From assembly GCA_963971285.1 (NCBI GenBank), contig OZ020251.1, positions 1,612,001 through 1,676,000 on the forward strand: a DNA stretch of 64,000 bases, in the 5' to 3' direction. Shown here in pieces: positions 43,991 to 56,382 of the stretch. The notes below the pieces were generated by a model. The model had not been told where the DNA came from, searched no databases, and was given only the letters and a program-made list of their open reading frames with translations. Position 1 is the stretch's first letter, and every line of letters begins with the position of its first letter. Origin of the DNA: Astropecten irregularis (taxonomy: Eukaryota; Echinodermata; Asteroidea; Paxillosida; Astropectinidae). Made by a program: the position numbers and the translations under genes.

Positions 43991-46150
43991 CTCCAGGATT
44001 TCACGGCACGAAAGTCTTTCTCTACCAGCAACAGCCCCATACACTCTGTCACCTATAGAGGTTATTCACCGACGTCATAAAATCACGTGATTGGCCGTCA
44101 AGCTTTTCTATGGTGTCCATGGTTACCCGTAGGACACTGTACGTTGTGTCTGCACTGAAGCGTATTGTTTCGCGTGTGCAATCATTGTGCTTGACGGCCA
44201 ATGACGTCACGTGAAGTTTGTGTTTGAAGCCCACAGACCAGTAATAGGCTTACAGAATTAATTCCTTGTTCGCCAACAATAAGCCCAACCACCTAAGCCT
44301 TTGGACAACCAATTCTGACGTCCATTACTATAACCGACTCTCTCAATTGTTCCCCTGTTAAAAGTTCCCAGTTTTAACAAAACATATAATTGCATTTCTT
44401 TTTAATCCTATCGAGCAAACCATATACGAGCTATGTTTGTAGCTCAATAAAGCAAATAAAGTGGTGGAAGTTTCAAGCTTCCCAAATGATTACGAACAAT
44501 CATATCAGTGACCACATGGGGATAGGTTCGGACAGCTTTGGTGTCAGAAGATTATCATAGACACTAATCTTGATTGGCACGCGTGACCAGTATACCTTAA
44601 AGGTAATCTGTAAAGTACATAAGAACGTTGCATTTTAACACTAAAATGTTGCACAAATTTCTTAAATCTATATAGGCTTTTAAGGACCCAGGAACATTTG
44701 CTGAAAGTCAAAAGTATCATTTTTGAGGAGTAGAAGCTATTTAAGAGGTAAAATAATCAATTTGTTTGACATAAAACACCTTAAACTTGTCATATTGCCT
44801 TTATCCTGAGGCAATAACTAAAGGAAATGATAGCTAGAAGTTTGTCTGTCAACTGACAAAGCAAATGACTTTTTCGCCTTTTCTCAATTCGAATTTTTTT
44901 GTTCAAAGAACGCGCATTGAAGAAGTATAAAACCTGAAAACAGCGTGTTAAATTTCCATTTTGATTTTTAAGCATCAATGTTTTATTTCGTTTCATTATG
45001 TATTGTCCGCGTAAAGGATTATTGTGAAGCAATTTAATACCTAAAACTTTGCCACAGATTTTAATGAAAAGTTTGATGTGGTCATAGGTCAAATTTTTAA
45101 TAACCACATTACTGCCAGAGACTGACATCGTTGAAACCAAGTTCGTATCTTGCTCCAATTTTAAATTTGACCCTTCCAGTTGTGACCGTTTTTGATCGTG
45201 TAAGTGTCACGAAACTTCACGAATTTGTTACTTGACCTCTGTGACCTCTACATCCGGTCAAACAGGAAGTAGCTCCTCATTTAAAAGTGGTAAGAGCTAT
45301 GATCATGATTCTTTCACCAAAAGTGAATGGTAGGCAAGGTCTTTCTTTGTTGACTGTTACTTGACCTCTGTGACCTTTACTTCCGGTCAAACAGGAAGTA
45401 GCTCCTCATTTAAAAGTGGTAAGAGCTATGATCATGATTCTTTCACCAAAAGTCAATGTAAGGCAAGGTCTTTCATTGTGACACATAACTTGACCTCTGT
45501 GACCTCTACTTCAGGTCTAACAGGAAGTATGCGGGCGTTGTTTTGAGCCTGCGCTGTTAAGATAAGTTAAGATGGTTTGATATCCGTCAGTGGAAATCTT
45601 CCGACTTATTTAAATTTTAAATCTGGCAATTACGGCTTTATCTCAAGGAGCAAAGAACATGAGTTTAACATACTGCGGATAATGTTTGTGTATATCAAAA
45701 CCTTTAAACCCTATAACTCAGTTTCAGACAAATCCATATTTCTTCCCTTTTTTCAAACTTGATAATAGGCTATTATCTTTAACCCCACTTAAACTAGAAG
45801 TGTTTATGTAAGAAGCTTCAAACCTTCCCCTACTTTATTTGCTCCGATTGAGCTGCAAACAGAGCTCGTATGGTTTGCTCGATAGGATTAAAAAGAAATA
45901 CAATTATGTTTTGTTTAAACTGTGAACTTTTAACACTGGAACAATATTATTGAGAAAGTCGGTTATAGTAATTGACATCAGAATTGGTTGTACAAAGGCT
46001 TAGTTGGTTGGGTTTATTGTTGGTGAACAAGGAATTAATTATGTAAGCCTATTACTGGTTTGACTCCAAACACAAACTTCCTCTGTAGGTGACAGAGTGT
46101 CTGGGGCTGTTGCTGGTAGAGAAAGGCTTTCGTGCCGTGAAATCCTGGAG
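43991..46150. repeat. Second palindrome with the same core type
   Basis: Left arm 43991-44486 and right arm 45812-46150 are inverted repeats: CAGGATTTCACGGCACGAAAG faces its complement at about 46130, and CAAACCATATACGAGCT faces AGCTCGTATGGTTTGCTCGA. The left arm has an extra hairpin insertion at 44060-44215 (GATTGGCCGTCAAG / CTTGACGGCCAAT). The core 44487-45811 shares both edges with the spacer of the large palindrome. Confidence 0.8.
45219..45540 (+). repeat. 129-bp tandem repeat, about 2.4 copies
   Basis: GTTACTTGACCTCTGTGACC-type starts at 45227, 45356 and 45485 (exact 129 period), followed by CAAACAGGAAGTAGCTCCTC and AGCTATGATCATGATTC. Lies inside the core of the second palindrome. Confidence 0.88.
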
Positions 46151-46159
46151 AAAAAAAGT

Positions 46160-47992
46160 GGTTGTCTGGCCACACAGCAATCGTCACCACATTGTTCCTG
46201 TCCAGTTTTGTCTTTGATATTATCTTGAATGATAGGTCTAAACTTCCTTTCGTGATAAGTACAACAGGCCACAAAGCTATAGGTTTGATTTAATTGCAGG
46301 TTGTTTTGAACTGTTGATTGTTTAGCAAAACCAATAATCAACCGCTGCATGCAAACTGCTCATCAACTATAGGACAATGACCTCAGTCAGTCACGCTTAG
46401 GGGAGTGGCGTGGCCTTCTGAATTCTAGGAAGGTCTCTTTCTCAAAATCTGGTTTAGAGTGGCAGTTCGCAGAGTTGCTAACGTAACTAACTATAAAGGA
46501 TTATATGGATTATCTCCAAATGGCCATGAAAACCAAAGGTTGAATTGCTACCCAATTACAAAGATCTTATAAGACGTACAAAACAGTAAGAATTTATGTT
46601 GCTACTAATTTCCAAAAAATTATAATACCAACAACTATAAAGATAACGAAATTACAAAAGAAATATAGTGACAATAAGCATCAAGGATTCAATTTCTGAG
46701 TCGAAATTCCAAATAGGTGTGTGCGTGTGGGTGGGTGGGGGGGTGGGGGGGGGTGGAGGGGGGGATGTCCATTGTGGACATCCCCTCCCGTCAGTCAAAA
46801 ATTAATAAGTAGGATTTCTCAATGTTGCTATGAAAACAATCCACTATCCGTCGGCATAGCTAAATAGAGCCATCCATTTTTTTTAATAATGGTATGGGCC
46901 TTTACGAAACTAGACTTGATGCTTGGGATTTATCTTACTACAGACTGCCATTTGAAGCCCACAGAATGAAATGAAGGGATTGGGCCACATGATAAAGCTG
47001 GGGAAAGGCTCCAGTTTTGCTATGTATCTCAAGCCCTTCATTTCATTTAGGACACAAAATGGCGGAAGCAAAATAAATGCCAAGCCTAGCCTCAAGCCTC
47101 ACCAAAAACCCCAAGTCTGCCAAGGCAATGCATTCGTTAAGCTTCCCCTGGGTCGACACCAGGCAACCTCGTCCCCATTCTCTCGCTTGTTTTGTGCAGT
47201 ATAGCATGACCATTCCCAGTAAGGGCTGACCCGTGCTAGCTAAACGAATGCACCAAAGTTTGCAGCCAAGCAAACACAGCATCTTAGCATAGCGCCCTCT
47301 TACGTTACAAGACAGACAGACAACATTGACGGCATGCAATGCCGGAAACAAGTCGACACACAAAACCCTCATCCTTGAACAAGGTTTAAAGCGAAGTTGC
47401 AAGCGTAAGTCTTCATAAATCCTATTCATAAATCACAGATACAATAGTATTTTGGTTGTATTTCTGATCTCTCAATCATTATCAGTAGAATAAGTATTAA
47501 TCTAGGCCTGCTTCAGTAGTAAGCCTACTGTACATCGTAAGTTCTCTATTTGTAGCATAGCACTAGCAAAGTAGCAGCTAGGGACTGGTAACAAAACAAA
47601 CGTTTGACTCAATTTTCTGACTGGCTGAACGCACAGAAGTAACCTTTTTGGTTTCACTCCTAAGATTGTTTTTAAGGTTTCCTTAATACATTTCTCTGAC
47701 GTGATGTTGGAACCCGCTTTGTCGGAGTAAACATCCAGAGACATCCGGTGCAATGCTGTGATTTTAGTTTTACTAACGGGCAATACCATATTACCAGTGC
47801 ATTATTCACGGGTGCCCTTTTTATTGGGGGGGGGGGGGGGCGTAGTATTCCTGATTCCTGTGTTGTTTTGTTATTCAAATTCTTGGGCTGCCAATTCAAT
47901 GTTTTATTGTTAATGATTGTGCAATCTTATCACACGCTTGGCATGGTTTCTTGCACTGCTTAATTTCATGATTGCTGGTCTGTTTTTTACAG
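46160..47992. other. Non-coding stretch with G-rich runs
   Basis: 46722-46765 is a G-rich run (GGGTGGGTGGGGGGGTGGG and more) able to form a G-quadruplex. 47826-47840 is G15. No exon recognised on either strand. Confidence 0.4.
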
Positions 47993-48085
47993 GTGCAGAT
48001 TACTTGCTGTAAAAACATCTGAGCCTTGGTGTAATTGAGATCCTTCATTTCTGGACTGGTGATGATGATAATTCTGTTTGCCTGC

Positions 48086-48163
48086 ATGGAGATGTCATCC
48101 GTTGCTCGGAGCAAGATGACGAATCATGGTGGATGTTGCAAAGATGAACTCATCTCTGACACG
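48086..48163 (+). CDS. Candidate first coding exon of an unrecognised gene
   Basis: An ATG at 48086 opens 26 codons (MEMSSVARSKMTNHGG... ending ELISDT) to a good donor, ACG|GTAAGA. A polypyrimidine tract and acceptor (TGTTTTTTACAG) at 47981-47992 would start the exon, with 93 bases of untranslated leader whose three frames contain stops. The exon ends in phase 0, matching the start of the candidate exon at 58309. Motif TNHGGCCKDELISD is not one I recognise. Transcript evidence is needed to accept it. Confidence 0.35.
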
Positions 48164-48411
48164 GTAAGACAAAGTTCAACCATAAATCTTTGCTAATGCA
48201 AACCGCAAAGGATCATGGAATTAAATTCGGAGCAATAGCACTATTACACAGACACGGAAAACAGTCCTTTTAAAGCAAAAGGACTTCTGAAAGACGATGC
48301 TCCGTTTTTTGCATCCCATGATGCTTTGCGAGAGTGCGCCCTCTATTGATATAAAGCTATTTGTGATAAACCTTTATGGCCCCATTAACCACTTAAAAGT
48401 CACACAAGTCC

Positions 48412-48560
48412 TAATTTATAGCTTAGTTGGTAGAATGCCGGTACAGTATTCCAAGGGTCGCTGGTTCGAATCCTGCTCCAGTAAATTTTTCTTTGTTCAC
48501 TTTTAAATGACCTAAACTTATTCCAATCAGTTTCCCTTGTGGTTATTGGATGATAATAAA
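48412..48560 (+). repeat. tRNA-derived SINE with GTTTCCCTTGTGGTTATT tail
   Basis: Head TAGCTTAGTTGGTAGAATGCC (A box) and GGTTCGAATCC (B box, 48463-48473), body TTTTTCTTTGTTCACTTTTA, tail CAGTTTCCCTTGTGGTTATT. The same body and tail form the hairpin at 58445-58713. Confidence 0.75.
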
Positions 48561-48599
48561 ATATTACCAACAAACAGAATAACATCAAACAATTTTCTG

Positions 48600-49040
48600 A
48601 TCATTTTACATCGACAGATCCTCTGTAACTATTGAAAAATCACCCACAAAAAATGCAGCCTTTTACGTGAGCTCAAATAAGTGATCTTTTGCTGTGATAA
48701 AGTTCATTTATAGAAAAATCTTCATGGTGCTTGTTCGTAATAATAAGGGAAGGAAGCTTTGGACTTGTAAAATAACGAAGACATGACACTGACAGCGAGT
48801 TCTACAATCTTAGACATGAAACGGAATATAGACGGTGAATTTGTTTTGACGAGATAGTTGAACTGTCCTTGAACATGTTCCCTTAGGTTATGTCATACTT
48901 TTACTTTTAAAGTGCAAAGTCACTCGTTTCACAGTATCAGATGAAGACATTGGTGAATTAGTCATTCATGTTACCATAGAGATTCAAGCTATTTGTGTGT
49001 ATTTCCATAGCAACGGCAGCATTTAGGGCTAGAAAACCTT
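48600..49040. other. Non-coding, nothing recognised
   Basis: Ordinary AT-rich sequence without exon signals or repeats that I can place. Confidence 0.3.
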
Positions 49041-49048
49041 GTTGGAAT

Positions 49049-49290
49049 TGGGGTCAATTTCACGGCCCTGCTTAGCACAAACATTTTTTCTAACCATGAA
49101 ATTTCTGTCAAACAGGATTAACAACCAAATGCCCATGTGTTGTTTATCACTTGTGATTGTTCTTTGGCTGTTGTTCGCTGACCATGAATATAAAAGATAT
49201 ACACAGTGGTGGTTTGTTTTGTTAAGCAAGACATTTTGTGCTAAGCATTTTCTTTTGTGCTTAACAGCTCCCTCCATGAAATTGGCTCCT
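49049..49290 (-). repeat. GCTTAGCA-family element, both ends present
   Basis: GGGTCAATTTCACGGCCCTG ... CCATGAAATTGGCTCC ends, interior TTGTTCGCTGACCATGAATA inverted relative to 794-1033. Confidence 0.7.
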
Positions 49291-49294
49291 GGTC

Positions 49295-52145
49295 TGTCAT
49301 TGTATGAGCTTAGTGAAATTCAGCTTCACACAAAATTATCTAATACAGCAACATTTCTTTAAACTACAATGTTTATATAAGAACACATAAAATTCAAAAG
49401 AAATTACCTCCTATTCATTCCTGTTGGATCTTCATTTGTGATCATTGGCTAGTTTTGGCTAACTGGAAAACACATAATTTCTTAACTGAAAAATTAAACT
49501 TTGAATACCACAATTTTGTTGTTTGTATGTTTGTACTTATTCCTTATGCAACCTTTTTTCTGAGTTGTCAAAGTTTGTACGAACCTTTCATTTACTGAAG
49601 GTTTTAACCTTGACAAAGTCTGATTGTTAAACCTACAGATCTCTATTCTGTGCTACTTCTTATCTCAGGATTATATTTGATGAGTTCCGATCGTGGCAGG
49701 TGCATTATGCTACGTCCATGGACCATACCCTCCCCCACACTGTGACTCACAGCTTGTAGATCTTTACTCAATCCTATTTCATTCTTCCCTAAATTTCCAG
49801 CTTCCCCTGAATTCCGAGTCCTGCCACGTTAATGCACCCAAAGATTCCCCAGCCTTTAGTCTGTTCCTTGCTAGGTGAATATAATAAGGGGTTCCCCACA
49901 TAATGGTATAACCTATAGTGTGTCAAGGGGGTGCTCTATGCATACATCAACTTTGTTATGTTAGTCACCAACAGACATAGGTTGTGTGATTGGTCAGTAG
50001 TAGGATGTATGCAAATGAGTAGGAGGAGCCATACAATGCAGGGTTTAGTCACAGGGGAAACTGATTGACCAATGGTGTGAAGGCATGCAAATGAAGAGGC
50101 GGGACTTATCCTGCTAAACAATCCAATACAATTTGGTAATATTGTTGCAATGCTCTTTATGCAACCATTTGTAATAAGATGGATTTCACTCTTACTGTTT
50201 CTTAAAAATAAAATGGGAGGAGTTAACGTCCATACTTGAGGGACTTAGTCAGGAAGGAAATTTCTGTTAGTAATCTGTGATACAGTCAGTGCTTTGCTTT
50301 TTTCTGATGCCGATCAGAAGAAAAAAGGAGAAAACATGAAGAACCAGTCACCACAACTGGTTTGCAAGTCATTAGGATAGACCTGAGAGAGAGAGAGCCC
50401 TAACTGCTACCGGCAATTTTATTCTAAGTTCCCTCACCGGAGTCTGAGACATTTCTTGCGAGTTCTCCGCCCGTTCCTCGGTTGCCTTGCTTAGGGATTT
50501 CTGCAAGGACTGGTGTTTTGTTTTGGAAAGATTTGTTTGGAACTTGGAACAAAGTTGACAATCAAGAAGGAATTGTTATCTTGGAGGGCTGAACTTGAAG
50601 GTTAGTTGTGCATGTTCTTGGACAAATACTTACTAGATGTTCAGTGGACTTTCTTGAACTTGGATAAGAATTTGAATGTTTGTTTGTAGGTCCAACCATT
50701 CCATAAAAGTGGCTATGTATCTGTGCACAGTATTGTGTATGCACCTCTTCCAGACTATTCAAAATTTTCTGCCGAGGAAAAAAAAAGGAGATATAGAATA
50801 AAATCTCCTACTTGGAATCAAATTCATCATTTGAAATATAATTTCTGTTTTTCATAGATCAATCTAAAAAGTATCAGTAATCAAACATATTTCTAAACTT
50901 AAGTTACAAATCAATTCCAATCAATTTATGTTTGATGAATTCCTTCAACAAATCATGTAAGAGAATTTCATTTTTATTCGGCCTGAATTTCATGACTTTT
51001 TCTAAAAGTAAAACGGTTGCTGCTCTCTGCTGTAATGGGTGGAAATAAATTCAGAATTTTCACAGATGAAAAAAACCCAGAGATTTTTGGTTAATACTAA
51101 TTAATGTTTATCATCTCTCTAATTAATATTAAGAGTTTCTTTAAAAGATTTCTGTGTAGTTAATTCTTTTAGTAAGTTGTTAATCTTGTGGTGTATGGTG
51201 TAACAGCTCTCACGCAATCGTGTAAGGATGTGTCCCCTGCACACGTTAAAAGCTTAAAATTAGATTAATTATGTCAAACCATCGGTGTCCAACCAGTGAA
51301 TGCTGACAGGAGAAGGTTGAAGGTTGTCTGAGTGCTCGCTAGTTTGGACTTGGTGCCTCACCAGACTCCAGTCCTTCAAAGACTAAAGCTCACATCCATA
51401 TACAGTCCCAGCCTAAGCCTTGACCAAGAACTCAAGAAGAGTTAATAATGTAGAGCCTTCAAGAAAATATGTCTAAATCTGAGAATGAGAATAATATTTG
51501 AACATTGTCAGTTGGGTTTGGTGATTGCGTCGCAGGATTCATTTAATTCTTATTTCAAATTTGACATGGAGCTTACTAGTTTTTTATATGATTGGGAAAG
51601 ATACAAATGTACAAGCTGAGATGATGTTGTATCAGCTGTGTGATAATGGGAAAAAAAGCGTTTTTAGGAAAACACGATATTTTATGTTTTTGCTTTTTTA
51701 TGAAACATAAGATTTTAGTCAACAAGAAATAAGTTTTTTATTTATATAATATAATCTACACACAAAAAACAAACAATAGAAGTAATTATAATATTATTAA
51801 TTTATCTCATTTATCAATATATTACACTGTTCATAACTTGTATTGCATTGCACAGCACATTTTTTGCATTTGTGATGGTCAATTGGTCACTAGCATCGTC
51901 CACTCTCTACCAGCCATAGTCCTAACACATTTTGCTGAGGTCATTCCTGCATATCTGACCTGGCTTTATTTGACTGTCCACTCCCTCAGGCCACCTGAAC
52001 TTATTGAAACCCCTGGGCAATTCTTAATAAATCCAATTAATTAGATGAAATATAAGTTACTGGGTCAACAATTGGACTGTCAACCTTGTACCCAGTATTC
52101 ACTTACAGTACCAAAGATTTCATTTCAAAGTAGATGTTCTTGTGC
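49295..52145. other. Non-coding stretch, no gene seen
   Basis: No convincing exon. 49980-50110 has GCATGCAAATGA and TATGCAAATGAG octamer-like motifs. 50400-50520 is more GC-rich (CCGGAGTCTGAGAC, TTCTCCGCCCGTTCC) and could be an untranslated exon, without support. Confidence 0.3.
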
Positions 52146-52380
52146 TTGGAGTTAGGAAGGCCTGATGCATTTCGATCCTAGCAGGATCTTTATTATGTGG
52201 ATCAGTTTGTGGAAACACCATATGTAAGAATCGTTTGTTCTTTCACACTTTTATTTTGTTCGCACTTCTTGTAAGGTCTCAACGTTTCGACTAGCCTGCT
52301 CTAGTCCTCATCAGGAGACAAAGGCTAAAAGAACAAGATCCTGCTAGGATCGAAACGGGTCAGGCCCTTCTATCTCAAAG
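52146..52380. repeat. Foldback element 'GGAGTTAGGAAGGCCTGA' with nested insertion
   Basis: Arms GATGCATTTCGATCCTAGCAG and CTGCTAGGATCGAAACGGG pair; between them sits a 140-bp block with CAACGTTTCGACTAGCCTGC and CCTCATCAGGAGAC also found alone at 15200-15325. Confidence 0.7.
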
Positions 52381-54239
52381 CATTTTGTAAATTTCAGGTG
52401 CTTGTTTTGGCTGATGAGCAGTTTACAGCAGACTTGTATTATTTATATTCTTAATAGATTGAAGTACTGTACTTTTCGGTATCAGAATCAGCAAAGGTTT
52501 AATACTTTATAGGTAAATGACACAAAACCAATGATTTCATTTTCTCAAGAAACTTTGCACTTTTGTTGTTTAACTTGTTGGCTTGCATGTTGTATCAGAG
52601 TAAAGATTATCTTTTAATTTACTGCCAGAATCAATTTTATGCCTCGCCATTGGCAAGGAGTTGAGCTAGACAAATTTCTGAAGTTGATAGCAGTAACACA
52701 CCCCCTCCCAACCCCCTAAGACTTGGGCCAAGGTTAAACTAAGCCAAGTTTCTCTTTTGAAGTGCCGCTTCCAACAATGGAACACCACCGGTAGCTTTTG
52801 AACTGTTGTTACAGTATCTAAGCTGCTACATAAGAAAGGTAACCCAATCCAGTTCATGTAACCGTACAATTTTGTTTCAATTTCTTTTCATGGAGGCGGC
52901 ATTGTTGACCTAATCATAGCTTGATAAGACAGACGTGCTGGTGTGCCGTTTTGAGTCTGACAAATTACATTGCTCTGGGCACTCGTGAAATCTGATTAAT
53001 CAGTCTGGGAGAAATTTAATTTCTTTGTTATAATCTGATACTTTTCAAACTTTTTGTCATTTTTTTTTTATAATCATAGATTGATTGGCCTTTGTTTTTG
53101 GAGAGAATTGGTGGGTTAATTAGGAGGAGACCCCGCTCGGAGGGAATGAGGACTTCATTAAATGCACCTGTTGCTAAGGAGAAGGTGTAAATTAATTAAT
53201 GGCCAAATTGCCTCGAAAATTGGTTTTGATGGAAAACATGCATCAGTGCAGATTTTTAATTCTGAATTCTGATTTTTTGGTTTAGATTTTAACTCAGAAT
53301 TTCAGCTTTTTTGTGCACCTGCTCTGTACAAAAAGTATAGGAACTTTTAAATTTCAGCATTTTTCCTCGGTGTTGTTCTGATTTTTAATGTGTGTGGCCA
53401 CTCACATCCCTGATCAGTGGCAAAATTTGCAGAAAATTGAAAAACAGGAAAATCATGAAACCTTGTGAGTAAAAGTAGCATATTTCCCTCATCCTTCCTC
53501 AAACAGGTGGTACATTTCTAAACAAAAAAATCATAACATGGAAGTTAAAATTATGAATAGAATACCCTCGTCGCATATTCTGGATCATCAATGAAAGTTG
53601 AACAAATTTACATCGACACATCTACCTGTAAAACAAAAGAGGTTCAAATAGGACTGAATCAAAGATCCATTATCTAGTATCCTGTACCACACAAGGTGAT
53701 TTGAATGACCGGCACCACCAGTGCACTGACCAGACTCCCTGTCCGGTCCGACCGAGCGGTCGGTCATCGTTTTGAGAAAAGTCCGTAGGTCATGAGTTGA
53801 TCAAGCATTTCCCCTATTGGGACTCTGAGGTATGTATCATCCATCCCGCGTTAACAGATCTAGAGACATCATACAAGGACGAGATATGAGTAAGGTTACC
53901 TGTTCAGTGCTGCGCCGGCCAAAAGCAATTTTAGGAGAGTTTCGTTAAATGGGCCCAACTTGTGTCCGATGAGGTTAGTTGGTTACCCATAGTGCATTGC
54001 TCCATTTGCGTCCTTGCCCTAGGGACTCGTCAAACCTGTTAGATGCCACTGGTACCCTGATTTGTGCTTTGTCATAGTTAGATGCCAAGACATAGCTATC
54101 GGTAACCAGCTCGACCGCACCCTGTAGGTTGATCAGTTCTTGAAGTCACAGTGCTGTTAATCGGTTGATATGTTTTTCAATTTCATTTGTACGACATTGC
54201 TAAATGTGAATATTACAAAAGACATGCAAACCTTCTTGG
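52381..54239. other. Non-coding stretch, no gene seen
   Basis: 53730-53770 includes CCGACCGAGCGGTCGG, a short palindrome. No exon or known repeat identified. Confidence 0.3.
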
Positions 54240-54390
54240 GGCCGATTTCACAAGGCACTGAGATTGATCTTAAGTGTGAATGAATCTTAATTGCTAAGCC
54301 AAGTGTGATGTCACAATACAAATCACTATATGGTGATACTGACAACTCATCTTAAGATAAATCTTAGTGTTTGATACAATCCAGCCCAGT
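54239..54390 (+). repeat. 'CACTGAGATTGATCTT' interspersed element
   Basis: GGGGCCGATTTCACAAGGCA ... TGATACAATCCAGCCC; same internal order as 18405-18540 and 33006-33155 (GTGTGATGTCACAATACAAA, ACTGACAACTCATCTTAAG). Confidence 0.75.
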
Positions 54391-54663
54391 GTCTTTACTT
54401 TTATTTCCATTTCATGTGTAAAGTAGCAAAGCACATCCATTCTGAATTTGAAGTTTACAGCCTAAATATCTTGCCAACTTGTGAAATTCACATTGCCGAA
54501 ACAAACTATCCTGCTGCACTTTGGCACAAATATTTGCTTAGATAATAGCATCAAGGTTGGTAATCCCATTTTCGGCAAGGAGGTTATTTCAAGCTTAGTA
54601 AATTCTGTGCAGGGTAAGCAGGTTTAATTATGAAATTGGCCCCCATCGACTTTCCACCTGGGG

Positions 54664-54885
54664 CATATCTCAAAGCTCGGCTCCGGCTTTGGCTTCAGCT
54701 CCACTTTCGTGCACCTATTCAAAGTAGAAGATTTTGGCTATGGCTTGGAAGTACATACTCTGTTTTGATCAGGAAGACTGAGTTTGAGCTTCAACAAAAA
54801 TCCACTTAAGCTATTTTTTCAGTATGTGGATGACAGAGACAAAGCCGGATCCAGAGCCGGAGCCAAGCTTTGAGAAAGGCCTCTG
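54664..54885. repeat. Foldback element 'CTCAAAGCTCGGCTCCGGCT'
   Basis: CATATCTCAAAGCTCGGCTC and CCGGCTTTGGC at the left face CCGGATCCAGAGCCGGAGCC and AAGCTTTGAGAAAGG at the right. About 35-bp arms. Confidence 0.75.
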
Positions 54886-56325
54886 TTTCATTAATAGACA
54901 TCTATTGAGTTTGACCTATAAATACCCTGAATATCCAGGTACTATAACTTCTGTCAGTCATCTATGATCTGGGCTCTTATCTAAGATCTTATCCATATCA
55001 GATGGACCGAGTAGAGAATTGAGCTGGCAACTAGCACCATCGAGAATGAATAATACTTCCCCTTCAATCCCTACGTCTTTTTGTTGTCCGGAGTTTACAA
55101 TGAAATATCCACCACTTCAATAAATTACCAGCAATTCTTAAACCACTTCACAAACAACCTCAATCCTTCCCCAGACTTTAAGAAAAACAACTCTTCCTCA
55201 GTCCCTCTAAAAACAACACTGGTTAAAACGTGCCATTCTTATCCGAATCACCTTTTATTTTCTGGACGCAACCAAGCCTGTGTACATGGTGTGCTGAACA
55301 CACAATTGCTGGCTAGGGGGTTAATACAAGTCAAATAAATCCACTAGGTACTCTAGGCGCTAGAATGTACATTCACAAAGAGATGGCCGGATGGATGTCT
55401 TGTTGAGCGGGTAACCGCTTGGTTTTGTTTGTCAAAAAGGCAAATATTTGGCCGCGGCTCACCTCAGAATAATGCCAATATTTTGTATTGGTTTAGTTTA
55501 AAACTTTCTCTCCTCTCTTCTAAGTATAGCGGCGGCATTTTTGTGTTTTACTTTCAACTCTGCAAGCTGGTTGATGATAATATGATTCATTGAAGAAGTC
55601 TTCCGATTCTTGTGATCCCTCGTGTTTCAGTTGGTCAGTGCCTGGACATTCTTCAGTTCAAGACTAAGTCTTTCTGTCCCTGCATCCAATTTGATAGAGA
55701 ACCTGAGCAAAGTTCTCTTCAAAACAAAAAAATTCACTAAATAAAATCAGTTTGGGCATCCCAAATCCAACAGAATTGTTACTTCCAGGCAGCCATTGCA
55801 CAATACACATTGCACAAGATCAAAAGCAATAATCTCCTGAACGTTTGGCCAGTTAATTCAGGGATGTGAGACTTCAGATTCTTTTGTTTAGATTTTAACT
55901 CAGATTTTCAGCTTTTTATACACGTGCTCCGTAGAAAAGTACCTAGGAACTTTTAAGTTTCAGCTTTTTCCTTGGTGTTTTCAGATTTTTTTTGGTAAGC
56001 ACTCACATTCCATGTTAATTATACTGTTTTTATCCAGGAAGACATTTTATGCTAAGCAGGTTTGGCTCTTAAGCAGTTTTGTGAGATTGAACCGGGTCTT
56101 GGCTTAGGTGACCTGTGGAAATTCCTCCTTCTGTAGACATGGGGATTGTCCAATAGAATCACCCTGACAGTAGAATGAGGTTAATAATAACCCCCTTCAA
56201 GAGGATGAAAGTGTGAAAGATTTACGGTAGAGTGTGAAAGAATCCGGCAGATTCAGGAAGGTTTTGAAATAGTCAAAACACCTAGAGGTAATACACTGGT
56301 CAAGTGTGGATCTGTATCCTGTATG
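54886..56325. other. Non-coding stretch, no gene seen
   Basis: 55800-56000 resembles 53280-53400 (CAGATTTTCAGCTTTTT, ACGTGCTC, TTTCCTTGGTGTT), a diverged dispersed repeat. No exon recognised. Confidence 0.3.
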
Positions 56326-56331
56326 TGCGTT

Positions 56332-56382
56332 CAAACCGCGGTCAGTTCAGACGGCGGTCAGTTCAGACAGCGGTCACTTCAT
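56332..56382 (+). repeat. 16-bp tandem repeat, about 3 copies
   Basis: CGCGGTCAGTTCAGA, CGGCGGTCAGTTCAGA, CAGCGGTCACTTCA. Short and imperfect. Confidence 0.7.

Noticed and set aside
46039-46350. Overlapping minus-strand open frames
   Set aside because: They cover the right arm of the second palindrome and have no splice or codon support.
48412-48490. Functional tRNA gene (also at 27165 and 62458)
   Set aside because: A and B boxes are present but acceptor and anticodon arms do not pair and each continues into a SINE body.
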